A stretch of DNA of 64,000 nt from a bacterium (GTDB lineage Bacteria; SAR324; XYD2-FULL-50-16). Each line of letters begins with the position of its first letter. Positions within the stretch are counted from its first letter, which is position 1. The stretch spans positions 1-64,000 of the forward strand of contig JAHJTV010000079.1 of NCBI GenBank assembly GCA_018829445.1, read 5' to 3'. The notes beneath the pieces were generated by a model. That model worked only from the letters and a program-made list of their open reading frames with translations, had not been told where the DNA came from and searched no databases. Positions 1 through 7,877 of the stretch are shown here, piece by piece. The translations under genes were made by a program, and so were the position numbers.

Positions 1-130
1 GACCAAACTCAGATCTGCCATAGAGGCATACATTGAATTCTACAATCAATCTCCCAGACCTTTTATCTGGAAGAAAAGAGAAGTCAAAGGATCTCAACTG
101 AGAGATACTATCGATAATTTATGCTATTAA
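1..130 (+). CDS. IS630-family transposase, C-terminal fragment (cut by window edge)
   Basis: The open frame from base 2 to the TAA at 128-130 gives 42 residues that contain AIEAYIEFYN followed by RPFIWKK. This is the usual end of IS630-type DDE transposases, where a helix with 'AI.AYI..YN' precedes 'PF.W'. The start lies before the window, so whether the element is whole cannot be judged. It is followed by a decayed stretch of short repeats and other transposon remnants, which fits an accessory region. The family call rests on these short motifs only. Confidence 0.6.
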   Translation, partial: TKLRSAIEAYIEFYNQSPRPFIWKKREVKGSQLRDTIDNLCY

Positions 131-225
131 ACACTAGAATACAATAATACTTGTATCCCCCCGCACCCCCCAGGCTATTCAGCAGCCGAAAAACCGCTTG
201 GGGCAAATGTCAAAATGAAAGACTT

Positions 226-268
226 GACCCCATGTTTGTGGTGACCCCATGTTTGGACCCCATGTTTG
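226..268. repeat. Three direct copies of GACCCCATGTTTG
   Basis: The 13-mer GACCCCATGTTTG occurs at 226-238, 243-255 and 256-268, the last two abutting, with a partial fourth copy (ATGTTTGTAG) just after. GGGGTC-type words are common in REP sequences next to RAYT transposases, and one such remnant lies 2 kb away. The rest of 131-516 holds no gene that I can support; the only long frame there (151-432) is low complexity and reads through these repeats. Confidence 0.55.
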
Positions 269-516
269 TGACTATGTTTGTAGGGTTCTTTCATCCCCGA
301 CTCTATGCCGGTTTATCCCGGCGCTTTCGACTTGACCCCTTTTCCGATTCTAAAGACCAGCCTCTTTTTGACAGTCTGGCCCTGAGTTTTGCGGGTCACC
401 TCCAAATGGTTGTGACATTTTCTTTACGTTAAACGTTTTTTTTCGCAGTATAGCAATTGAAGTCAAGAAATCGTTTTTGAATATTGTTTATCTTTTCTTA
501 TCTGGAGAATGAAAAA

Positions 517-1452
517 ATGAAAAAGGAAAAGATAAAAGCAGTGGGAAAAATGCAGGAGTATATCCAGTCTCACATCACCGAGCCGATTACGCTTTATGAT
601 TTGGCTCGATCATGTGACTTGTCACCCTGGCATGCTTCCAGAATCTTCAAGGAACTCTTGGGCAAAACGCCATTTGAATATATCCGTGCTTGCAGGGTAT
701 CTCAGGCCGCCTTGAAGCTTAGAGACAAAAAAGTAAAAGTGATCGATGTGGCTTTGGATTTTGTATTTGATACCCATGAAGGGTTTACAAGAGCTTTTTC
801 CAGGCACTTCGGTATGAATCCCGCACATTATAAAAAACACACGCCTCCTGTTAAGCTTTTCCTGCCTCACCAAATCATGGATTCATACCCGAATTTATTT
901 AACGAGGAGAAACGAATGGATAAAAACAATCTGAAAAAACCGGATAGCGACTCCGCAAAAACAGTGTTTGTGCAGGTCGTTGAAAGGCCCGCCCGAAAAA
1001 TGATTCTTAAGAGAGGCGTCAAGGCAACCGAGTATTTTGAATACTGCAACGAAGTCGGATGCGACATCTGGGGAATACTCGTAAGCATCAAAGAGGCGTT
1101 ATACGAACCTGTCGGCGTGTGGCTGCCTTCCGAAATGATACCCAAAGGAACCTCCATTTATGCGCAAGGTGTGGAAGTCCCAGCTGATTATTCGGGCCAG
1201 ATTCCAGAGGGCTTCGACAGCATCGATCTCAAACCCTGCAAGATGATGATATTTCAGGGGCCTCCTTTCAATGATGCGGAGTTTGAGACGGCAATCCACA
1301 GTCTGTGGAACGTCATGAAATCATATGATCCTGAATTTTATGGATTTGAATGGGCCGACCAGGATGCGCCTCGATTTCAAATGGAGCCCAAGGGCTATTG
1401 CGGATATATCGAAGGTCGACCTGTCAGAACGGTTTTTACTAAACATCGTTAG
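517..1452 (+). CDS. AraC-family transcriptional regulator with GyrI-like effector domain
   Basis: Predicted DNA-binding regulator of 311 residues. Residues about 10-105 form the two helix-turn-helix motifs of AraC/XylS proteins (LARSCDLSPWHASRIFKEL, then VALDFVFDTHEGFTRAF with the closing FGMNPAHYKKH). Residues about 140-305 resemble the GyrI-like small-molecule binding domain found in Rob/BmrR-type regulators. The ATG at 517 is preferred over an in-frame TTG at 484 because GGAG lies 10 bases upstream. The alpha/beta hydrolase gene starts 23 bases downstream on the same strand, so the pair is probably one transcript and the hydrolase may be its target. The ligand is unknown. Confidence 0.85.
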   Translation: MKKEKIKAVGKMQEYIQSHITEPITLYDLARSCDLSPWHASRIFKELLGKTPFEYIRACRVSQAALKLRDKKVKVIDVALDFVFDTHEGFTRAFSRHFGMNPAHYKKHTPPVKLFLPHQIMDSYPNLFNEEKRMDKNNLKKPDSDSAKTVFVQVVERPARKMILKRGVKATEYFEYCNEVGCDIWGILVSIKEALYEPVGVWLPSEMIPKGTSIYAQGVEVPADYSGQIPEGFDSIDLKPCKMMIFQGPPFNDAEFETAIHSLWNVMKSYDPEFYGFEWADQDAPRFQMEPKGYCGYIEGRPVRTVFTKHR

Positions 1453-1475
1453 GTGATAAAAAAGGAGAAAAATAC

Positions 1476-2345
1476 ATGAAAACAGGTATTTCAATAGTCC
1501 TGACGCTTGGCTTTATTATGACAATAACGTTTTGCCACGGACAAAGCAAAAAAGAGAAAAGCATTCACTTCAAAGGCAATCAGGTTTTTTACGAGGTAAG
1601 AGGAGATGCTCCAAGAACAGTCCTTTTTATTCATGGATGGACTGGAAGCCGGGAATCATGGAAGTCCCAGCTTGATGCTTTTGTCGATTACCGCGTTATC
1701 GCAGTTGATTTACCGGGAAACGGAAAAAGCGGCAAGAATGAAAAGGTTGATTACACAATGGATTTGTTTGCAGATACAATATACGAAATTTTAAAAAGTG
1801 AGCATGTGGATCATGCCTTTTTCATCGGCCACAGCATGGGCTTTGCCGTCGCGGAAGTGCTGGCTGTCAAATTTCCCGAAATTTGCAAAGGCATTGGTAG
1901 TATTGACGGTGTTCATTTTGAACTGCCGGAAGACCCGACAGAAAAGGATGCCTGGATTCAGTATAACAGGGTATTCGCAAAGAGCATGGAACACGAACAG
2001 GGAAGAGAGGATTTTATCAATGCTCTCTTCCTACCGGATACCCCTAAAATCTTAAGAGAAGAGATATTTAAAATCTCCAGAACAGTGCCATTGACAATAG
2101 GAAAATCCATGATCGAAGGGGTTGAAACCGATCAATATTACTGGAAGAAAAGGGTCATGACGATTCCTTGCCTGGCAGTCTATTCACCGGTTTTTCAGTT
2201 AACTCCGAAAGACAAGGCTAATTTCAAAAAGATGTACCCATCGGTCGCGTATCACGAAATCGAAAATGTGAGTCATTTTTTCATGCTGGAAATGCCGTAT
2301 AAAGTGAACCAAATCATACTGGATTACCTGTCGAAAGAATATTAG
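1476..2345 (+). CDS. Alpha/beta-fold hydrolase, exported
   Basis: A 289-residue alpha/beta hydrolase. The first 22 residues are a hydrophobic export signal ending FCHGQ; the Cys at position 20 could make it a lipoprotein, but the lipobox is poor. The fold is shown by the oxyanion motif FIHGWTGS (about 51-58), the nucleophile elbow GHSMG with Ser120, and a C-terminal NVSHFFMLE giving catalytic His267. The acid residue is not obvious. A good ribosome site (AAAAAAGGAG) precedes the ATG. Family members cleave esters, epoxides or C-C bonds; the substrate cannot be named. Probably co-transcribed with the AraC-type gene before it. Confidence 0.8.
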   Translation: MKTGISIVLTLGFIMTITFCHGQSKKEKSIHFKGNQVFYEVRGDAPRTVLFIHGWTGSRESWKSQLDAFVDYRVIAVDLPGNGKSGKNEKVDYTMDLFADTIYEILKSEHVDHAFFIGHSMGFAVAEVLAVKFPEICKGIGSIDGVHFELPEDPTEKDAWIQYNRVFAKSMEHEQGREDFINALFLPDTPKILREEIFKISRTVPLTIGKSMIEGVETDQYYWKKRVMTIPCLAVYSPVFQLTPKDKANFKKMYPSVAYHEIENVSHFFMLEMPYKVNQIILDYLSKEY

Positions 2346-2354
2346 TAATCTGGA

Positions 2355-2402
2355 TTTACGCAATAAACCCGTGCTGGGGTCAGGCTTGCGTTATTGCGTT
2401 AA
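2355..2402. repeat. REP-like hairpin upstream of RAYT remnant
   Basis: TTTACGCAATAA (2355-2366) and TTATTGCGTTAA (2391-2402) are inverted repeats with one mismatch in 12, and the loop carries GGGGTCAGG. Such GGGGTC-bearing palindromes typically flank REP-associated tyrosine transposase genes, and a RAYT start lies 64 bases downstream. I take it as the substrate-type end of that lost element. Confidence 0.5.
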
Positions 2403-2465
2403 ACCACCAATCAGTCTGTAATATTGTGTAAAAAGCATGAATAACCTGAAGGAACCATTGGGCTT

Positions 2466-2558
2466 ATGGCACGAAAACCAAGAATTCATATGAAGGGAGC
2501 TGTCTATCATATCATGATGGGAGGGAATGATGGGCAACGGATCTTTTTTAAAGGGTGA
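2466..2558 (+). pseudogene. REP-associated tyrosine transposase (RAYT, Y1 family), truncated N-terminus
   Basis: The 30-codon frame starts MARKPRIHMKGAVYHIMM and continues GGNDGQRIFF before a TGA. This matches the start of RAYT/Y1 single-strand transposases ('MARKPRIH..GA.YH....GN..Q.IFF'). The family is normally about 150-300 residues and carries a HUH motif and a catalytic Tyr further on. Neither is present, because the frame stops nine bases before the end of the MazF-like toxin gene on the other strand. It is a remnant, probably inactive. Confidence 0.7.
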
Positions 2559-2566
2559 ACCATGCT

Positions 2567-2911
2567 TTAGTCGATCGACAGACTTAGTTTTATTGCCAGA
2601 TCTATTGCTTTCATTGTTTGATCACTCAAGACACCGAGTCGCTTTTCAAGCCTTTGTTTGGAAACAGTTAATATTTGACCAGTTTTTGCTATCGAGGGCT
2701 TTGATAATCCACCTTCAGGAGGTTCAATTAATACGTTCATTGGATAAAGGCTGACTTTCGATGAAATTGCGATGACGATAGTAGTAGATGCTTTTTCATT
2801 TCCTATATCGTTCTGAACAACAACTGCTGGTCGCTTTCCAGACTGTTCACTTCCTCTGGCAGGATTCCAGTTAATAAGCCAAATCTCTCCCCGTTTTGGA
2901 ATTTTATCCAT
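2567..2911 (-). CDS. MazF/PemK-family endoribonuclease toxin
   Basis: A 114-residue protein of normal MazF length. It opens with PKRGEIWLINWNPARGSEQ, followed by GKRPAVVVQND, the conserved beta-barrel core in which the Arg of RGE and the following Gly/Arg residues shape the RNA site; TGQILTVSKQRLEKRLG is the usual second conserved block. Family members cut mRNA at short sequences and are silenced by a co-encoded antitoxin. The antitoxin gene lies immediately upstream and overlaps this gene by 8 bases. The frame is intact, so the module may be active. Confidence 0.88.
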   Translation of the reverse strand: MDKIPKRGEIWLINWNPARGSEQSGKRPAVVVQNDIGNEKASTTIVIAISSKVSLYPMNVLIEPPEGGLSKPSIAKTGQILTVSKQRLEKRLGVLSDQTMKAIDLAIKLSLSID

Positions 2912-3140
2912 TCACTACCTCGTTTTGGGCGTTAAACGCTAATTCTGCTAATTCGCTATCCTTTTTGGCTTCTTCTTCGTAACCTTTTGCCATTTGCTCT
3001 TCCGTTTTGATTTTCAACCACAACTTCAAAGCTTCTTGAACCAGTTTGCTTTTAGCCATCTTGTAAACATTGGCGGCATTTTCAATATCTTCCAGTAAGT
3101 GTTTATCAATCGTTATACTTATCTTGCTTTTTGTGATCAT
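2904..3140 (-). CDS. Ribbon-helix-helix antitoxin of the MazF-like toxin
   Basis: This is a 78-residue protein. Residues 5-45 (KISITIDKHLLEDIENAAN then KSKLVQEALKLWL) show the short beta strand and two helices of MetJ/CopG-type DNA-binding antitoxins. The charged C-terminal part (about 45-78) is the likely toxin-binding tail. GGAG lies 8 bases before the ATG. The 8-base overlap with the toxin gene supports translational coupling, and the protein is expected to repress its own promoter in the 3141-3190 region. The assignment to the toxin rests on overlap and fold. Confidence 0.82.
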   Translation of the reverse strand: MITKSKISITIDKHLLEDIENAANVYKMAKSKLVQEALKLWLKIKTEEQMAKGYEEEAKKDSELAELAFNAQNEVVNG

Positions 3141-3188
3141 AATTATCTCCTATTATTAATCAGATTTTAAATACTACTTTACTGCAAC

Positions 3189-3389
3189 ATGAAAAATCAG
3201 TCAAGTAAGTTGATATTTGACGCGAATTATGAGTATCAGGACTTTTATTTCGACATTTTTATTTACCAAAAATGGCTTGGCCACCGCCAACCTTTGTTTA
3301 TTGGAACTCAGGAGAACGAGGAACAGGCCAGCTATGAAAAAGAAAAGGTTTTAGATGTTATCTTTTACCGACAAGAACTGGATTTTTGA
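3189..3389 (+). CDS. Small hypothetical protein, doubtful
   Basis: An open frame of 66 codons divergent from the antitoxin gene, rich in aromatic and acidic residues (YEYQDFYFDIFIYQKW). No family is recognised, there is no convincing ribosome site, and its start lies only 48 bases from the divergent antitoxin start. It could be a chance frame in an AT-rich spacer or a decayed gene. Listed because nothing else explains 3141-3519. Confidence 0.2.
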   Translation: MKNQSSKLIFDANYEYQDFYFDIFIYQKWLGHRQPLFIGTQENEEQASYEKEKVLDVIFYRQELDF

Positions 3390-3519
3390 AGACAACGGAG
3401 AGATTTCTTGACATGCCTCAATCGTTTTTTTACCAATTAATATAATGACATCACAGCAGCTTTTAAAAATTCTAAGTGATCCTTCCTGACCAGAAATTTT
3501 TTAAAACTTATGGATTTAA

Positions 3520-3744
3520 ATGGAAATTGAAAAGATCATCACTTTTGATCCAAAAATTCGTCGAGGAAAGCCCTGCATAAGAGGGATGAGAATAACTGTC
3601 TATGACATATTGGAGTATCTGGCCTCTGGAATGACCTATGAAGAAATTCTTGAGGATTTTCCATACTTAACAAAAACAGACATATTAGCATGTCTGGCTT
3701 TTGCCGCTCGACGAGACAAACTTACCTTGTCTATGCCTGCATGA
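3520..3744 (+). CDS. DUF433-family antitoxin (VapB45-like)
   Basis: This is a 74-residue DUF433 protein. The diagnostic pattern is clear: ITFDPKIRRGKPCIRGMRITVYDILEYLASG, then the MTYEEILEDFPYLTKTDI segment forming a helix-turn-helix. DUF433 proteins pair with PIN-like DUF5615 toxins, and the partner start codon overlaps this stop (ATGA at 3741-3744). No clear ribosome site is seen before the ATG. Because the toxin partner is interrupted, this may now be an orphan antitoxin. Confidence 0.85.
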   Translation: MEIEKIITFDPKIRRGKPCIRGMRITVYDILEYLASGMTYEEILEDFPYLTKTDILACLAFAARRDKLTLSMPA

Positions 3745-4073
3745 AATTACTCTTTGACCCGAATCTCAGCCCCAATTTACCCTAAGAATTGATCCGGGAT
3801 TTCCCGGAGTCAACCCATGTTTATCTACTCGGATTAGAACGTGAATCCGATGCAAATCTTTGGAAATATGTAGAAGAAAACAATTTTACTGTTGTTACAA
3901 AAGACTCAGATTTTTTGGAATTAGCCACACAAAATGGCCCTCCCCCTAAAGTCATATGGTTAAACTTGGGAAACTGCTCCACTTCAACTGTTCTTATAAC
4001 AATTCAAAATCATATCAATGATATCAAACATTTTATCAAATCCAGTGAATTGGACATACTGGAAATAAGCTAA
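3741..4073 (+). pseudogene. DUF5615 PIN-like toxin, interrupted by an in-frame stop
   Basis: Reading from the ATG at 3741 gives MKLLFDPNLSPNLP, then a TAA stop at 3783-3785, then in the same frame ELIRDFPESTHVYLLGLE, NFTVVTKDSDF and further residues to the TAA at 4071-4073. The start, the 'FP.STHV' block and 'TKDSDF' are hallmarks of DUF5615 PIN-like nucleases (about 110 residues). Without the stop the length is exactly normal. The stop removes all but 14 residues, including the first catalytic acid region from the rest. An internal TTG at 3789 could restart but would omit the first acidic Asp6. Confidence 0.8.
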
Positions 4074-4160
4074 TCGATTGGGAAAGCCAAGAGACAGACC
4101 AGCCAAACGGTACATTTACATACTTGACACGCTTAAGTCCCCGGTATTCCTGAATAACGG

Positions 4161-6515
4161 CTATTTATCAAGATACTTGCGAATCGCCTTGAATTGGCTT
4201 TCTCCGTCCAGGCCGGCTTCCGCCAAGACCATTTCCGCCTGACCGCTGCCGAGGTAGTGACCTTTTTGAAAGGGGTGCAAGGTTGCCTCTCTACCTTTTC
4301 TTGATTGGATCCATTGATACATGGTCGGCAGGGTGAATCCGGTAATCCCCAGGGCTTCCCGGGCATGTTTTTCCGGGAAGATCTGTTCCTGCGTCTCGGA
4401 TGAGAGAAGGTTAAACAGTTCCGCACTCGATACGTAATACACACTCAGATCGACCCCCTTGGTTTTCAGCAAAGGCATTGTTTCTTCAATAAACGCATAT
4501 GCCACCTCGCTGCCCTGCAGAACTACCGTACCATCTGCTTTTCCTTGAGGTTTCTTCAATTGATAGAGACCTGTAACGGCGTCATTGACCGGTGCAATCC
4601 CCAGGGCTTCCCTGTCCAATATGATTTCGGTCGGTCGGGTCACAAAAGGGGAAAGAACTGCAGGCTGTTTAGCCAGGGCTGTTGAAACCAGGAGCCAAAA
4701 CTCGGCCGGATCCCAAGGGGTCAGAGTAATGGATGTTCCCAGAGGAAAATTATCCTGAAGTAGTTGAAGTGCCTGGGGATCAGCATGAGTTGGACCATCC
4801 TCGCCGGTTTTAAGTCCGGCATGGGCGCAGATGAGAATGAAGGTTTTGTAGGGGTCTTTGGTTACGAATTGCCTCGCCTGACAACCGATGGCATGTAATC
4901 GGGCAGGGACATGTCCCAGTGCCGCTATAAAAGCACCATAGGAGGAACAGGCACCCATGTGCCCACCAAATGTTGACAAACCCGCCATAATCCCAACCAT
5001 GGCATCTTCGCAAATACCACCGATTGACAAGATTCGTGAATCAGGGTTGGAATCTGCGTTATAGTAACCATCGCTGAAACCTTTTCCGATTGAAGAAACG
5101 CTTGTGGATCCCAACAGATCTGCCGAGGCTGTAAGAATCGCGCCCCCACTTTTTTTATTATAATACTGCAGCACTTTACCCAGTTCTCCCCGTAAGGTAG
5201 TAGCTGTGCCTGGTTTCAGGCTCAATTCTTCGGGGGTATTAAGAGCTTGCTCCTTTGCCACCTTGACAATCTGCTCAACACTCGGGGCTTTCTCGCGGGG
5301 GTTGCGCCCCTGTTTGTCCAATCGGCTTTTTGCCTGTGACAGTCTTTCAGCAAAAGCGTCGGTCAGGGCTCTATTTTTTTCGAAGTAGTTGCGGATGATT
5401 TGAAGAGCATCCCAGTAACAGGCTTCAATAACATCTTTCTTTTTTCCACCCTGGCAACGTTGTTCGTTCACATCACAGTGGGGCAGTGTTTTGGCTCCAA
5501 CTTCCAGAAACGGTTTCACGGCTTCGTAAAAACCATCTGTACACAGGTTATGTCCGGCTCCGTGAGAAGCTCTGCCTTCGATACCATATTTCCACCCTTT
5601 TGTTGTCCGATAAACAATGGCGGTCGGTTGATTATTTCCCATCATCCCGGCTTTAGCCTGGGCGGCCAGAACCTGCTGAAAATCCATGCCGCCGGGAACT
5701 TCAATTACGTTCCAGTCATGAAGTGCGGCTAATTCCATGGGGTTCCATTGAACATAATCCCCCGGTAAATCGTTGTCGCGACATACCTTGTTTGAATCAA
5801 TGGACGCCTGGTTCCAGTCGACATGAAGGACAATATTTTTAAGTGATGCCGTACCAGCCGCTGCCATTGCCTCACTGACCCGCCCGGGAGTCAACCCTGT
5901 TTCTCCCTCTATAATATGGATTCTGGGAGCATTGTCTCCATACATATCCATCATGCCGAAAGCTAATCCGATGCTGGTGGTCATACCCACACCCGAAGCT
6001 CCCGTTGACAGCTTGACAAATGGTGTCGCCGGAGTCGGGTGTCCATCCAGGGGCTTAACCTTGAATTTTTTAAACAGTGGTGTTTCTGTTATCGGATTTC
6101 GTCTGAAACCCAGCAAATCTTCCAGTCTCAATTGCAGCAGCTCAATGTCAGGCAGCAGTTCAGGTTTACTGATGCGTAGAATCTCGTTTCTCAAAGCCCA
6201 GATATTATACAATCCCAAAGCCTTGTGTCCGGCAGCATAGGAAATTATATCGGCATCCGGTCTGTCAGGATCGGATATGTCATAGTCCATTGTCTGAAAA
6301 AGGATGCTGGCGACGATTCGACCGGATGAGATCGATCCTCCCGGATGCCCGGAAGTCGGGACATAATTATACATCAGAGCGCAAACCGATCGGTAGACCA
6401 GATCAAGTTGTTCAAAAAACTCAAGATCTTTGGACGTTGTCACCTGATCCAATCTGTTTTTTTCTTCCAGAATATTAAAATAGACACCCCGACGACCATC
6501 CATATTTAGTGACAT
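4161..6515 (-). CDS. Transketolase-family thiamine diphosphate enzyme
   Basis: 784 residues in the transketolase fold order: an N-terminal cofactor domain (TSGHPGGSISSGRIVASILF, later IIEGETGLTPGRVSEAM ending in HVDWNQASID), a pyrimidine-binding domain (HAGLKTGEDGPTHADP) and a C-terminal domain. E. coli transketolase has 663 residues, so this one is longer. The usual GDG that opens the cofactor motif is EGE here, so the exact donor/acceptor may differ from classic pentose-phosphate transketolase. The ATG at 6515 is chosen over an upstream TTG (6551) because AAGGAG precedes it by 8 bases. It lies downstream of the glycyl-radical locus, after a 438-base gap. Confidence 0.8.
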   Translation of the reverse strand: MSLNMDGRRGVYFNILEEKNRLDQVTTSKDLEFFEQLDLVYRSVCALMYNYVPTSGHPGGSISSGRIVASILFQTMDYDISDPDRPDADIISYAAGHKALGLYNIWALRNEILRISKPELLPDIELLQLRLEDLLGFRRNPITETPLFKKFKVKPLDGHPTPATPFVKLSTGASGVGMTTSIGLAFGMMDMYGDNAPRIHIIEGETGLTPGRVSEAMAAAGTASLKNIVLHVDWNQASIDSNKVCRDNDLPGDYVQWNPMELAALHDWNVIEVPGGMDFQQVLAAQAKAGMMGNNQPTAIVYRTTKGWKYGIEGRASHGAGHNLCTDGFYEAVKPFLEVGAKTLPHCDVNEQRCQGGKKKDVIEACYWDALQIIRNYFEKNRALTDAFAERLSQAKSRLDKQGRNPREKAPSVEQIVKVAKEQALNTPEELSLKPGTATTLRGELGKVLQYYNKKSGGAILTASADLLGSTSVSSIGKGFSDGYYNADSNPDSRILSIGGICEDAMVGIMAGLSTFGGHMGACSSYGAFIAALGHVPARLHAIGCQARQFVTKDPYKTFILICAHAGLKTGEDGPTHADPQALQLLQDNFPLGTSITLTPWDPAEFWLLVSTALAKQPAVLSPFVTRPTEIILDREALGIAPVNDAVTGLYQLKKPQGKADGTVVLQGSEVAYAFIEETMPLLKTKGVDLSVYYVSSAELFNLLSSETQEQIFPEKHAREALGITGFTLPTMYQWIQSRKGREATLHPFQKGHYLGSGQAEMVLAEAGLDGESQFKAIRKYLDK

Positions 6516-6795
6516 CCGATGCTCCTTTGTTTTGGCTTTATTAGAATCCAAACCGCTGATTTATTTCCTGATTCAAAAGATAAAAACATGTTCTTGCTGC
6601 CCAAGTATTGTAAAACAGACATTTAAAAATGTTTGCCACTTCAATACCGGTTCTTTGGTTTGTTCAGCATTTCTCCCAAGTACACTGATAAGAGATACTG
6701 TTCACAAACCTGACATGACAGCAAAATAAATTTTCCCTGAATGAAACCCTAATATTGTTGGCAATTTATTTCAAGAGCTTTCTATTCTTAAGGTA

Positions 6796-6816
6796 ATTAC
6801 CAATCCGTTTGGTAAT
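6796..6816. promoter_or_regulatory. Perfect inverted repeat in the spacer before the transketolase gene
   Basis: ATTACCAA (6796-6803) and TTGGTAAT (6809-6816) are perfect inverted repeats around a 5-base loop, about 280 bases upstream of the transketolase start and downstream of the activase stop. There is no T-run, so an operator is a little more likely than a terminator. Nothing else is recognised in 6516-6953. Confidence 0.3.
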
Positions 6817-6953
6817 CAAAGCCAATACAAACCATTTGAGTATTTCGGATGCCTTTTTGTTTTGCAGTTTTTGTTGTAATCCGAGGATTATGAGATTTTG
6901 CCAATAGATGGCGTACCAACGCCGGATCACTGATATTGAAATCTATTGTTGTC

Positions 6954-7877
6954 TTATTTTTCAATTAGAATTCCCGCTTCGGAGAAAATCTTTTCACACT
7001 CTTTTACCCGTTCGCTTGCCAACCATTCACTCATCTTTTCTTCAGAATTTGCAGATGACTTGATGCCAATCTTCCGGTTTTTTTCCTGCCACAAGGGGTG
7101 ATATGCCATCAGTTGTGTTTTTTCGACTCTATTTTCTTTGTAGAATGAAACGATAGCAGCAAGGTTCTTCTCTGTATCGGTGATGTTGGGAATAAGAGGG
7201 GTTCTGGGCAAGACTTCCACACCTCCGTCCAGGAATTTTCTGTGTAGTTTCTTGAAATTTTCCAGAATGGTTTCATTGGAAGTTCCGCAATATTTTTTAT
7301 GATCATCACCATTCATGATTTTAATATCATAGTAGATCAGGTCCACATGGGGATAAATCAGTTCATTGAATCTTTCATAATTAAACTGGCCGCAGGTTTC
7401 GATCAAAACATGAACGCCTTTCTCTTTAAAAGCTTTTACGACTTCCGCCAAAAACTCCATTTTGATCGTCGGTTCTCCACCGGAAAAGGTCACTCCCCCT
7501 TTCGACGTATCAAAAAATGGTTTGTCTTTGATTACTTTTTCAACCAGCTCCGAAATGGACATCTCTTTCCCAACCTGTTCCAGGGCTCCGGAGGGACAGG
7601 TTTCTATACATTCAAAACACAGATTGCAGACCGCTCTATCAATATAAAACGGGTTCTCTCTTGACAGAGCATCCATGGTGCAGGTTTCGATGCAGGTATT
7701 ACAGCCGATACACGTTTTGGTCTCGAATGAAATCTCAGCAATTGCCTTCTTGCTTTCAGGGTTGTGGCACCAGGTGCATGACAGGGGGCAACCCTTAATA
7801 AACACTACCGACCTGATACCCGGGCCATCATCCAGGGAATTTCCCTTAATTTCCAATATCAAAGGTGATTTGCTCAT
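6954..7877 (-). CDS. Glycyl-radical enzyme activating protein (radical SAM)
   Basis: A 307-residue radical SAM activase. CPLSCTWCHNPES gives the CxxxCxxC cluster site that cleaves S-adenosylmethionine. It is followed by a ferredoxin-like insert with two cysteine sets (CIGCNTCIETC and CNLCFECIETCPSGA), as in activases of the glycerol dehydratase, choline lyase and arylacetate groups but not of classic pyruvate formate-lyase. GGVTFSGGEP is the usual SAM-binding block. The role is to place a glycyl radical on its partner. Its ATG overlaps the restored stop of the partner gene (ATGA, 7874-7877), so the two are coupled; the partner is broken, while this gene looks whole. Confidence 0.92.
   Translation of the reverse strand: MSKSPLILEIKGNSLDDGPGIRSVVFIKGCPLSCTWCHNPESKKAIAEISFETKTCIGCNTCIETCTMDALSRENPFYIDRAVCNLCFECIETCPSGALEQVGKEMSISELVEKVIKDKPFFDTSKGGVTFSGGEPTIKMEFLAEVVKAFKEKGVHVLIETCGQFNYERFNELIYPHVDLIYYDIKIMNGDDHKKYCGTSNETILENFKKLHRKFLDGGVEVLPRTPLIPNITDTEKNLAAIVSFYKENRVEKTQLMAYHPLWQEKNRKIGIKSSANSEEKMSEWLASERVKECEKIFSEAGILIEK

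Noticed and set aside
151-432. 93-codon open frame on the plus strand
   Set aside because: It reads through the GACCCCATGTTTG repeats, has low complexity and no family resemblance or ribosome site.
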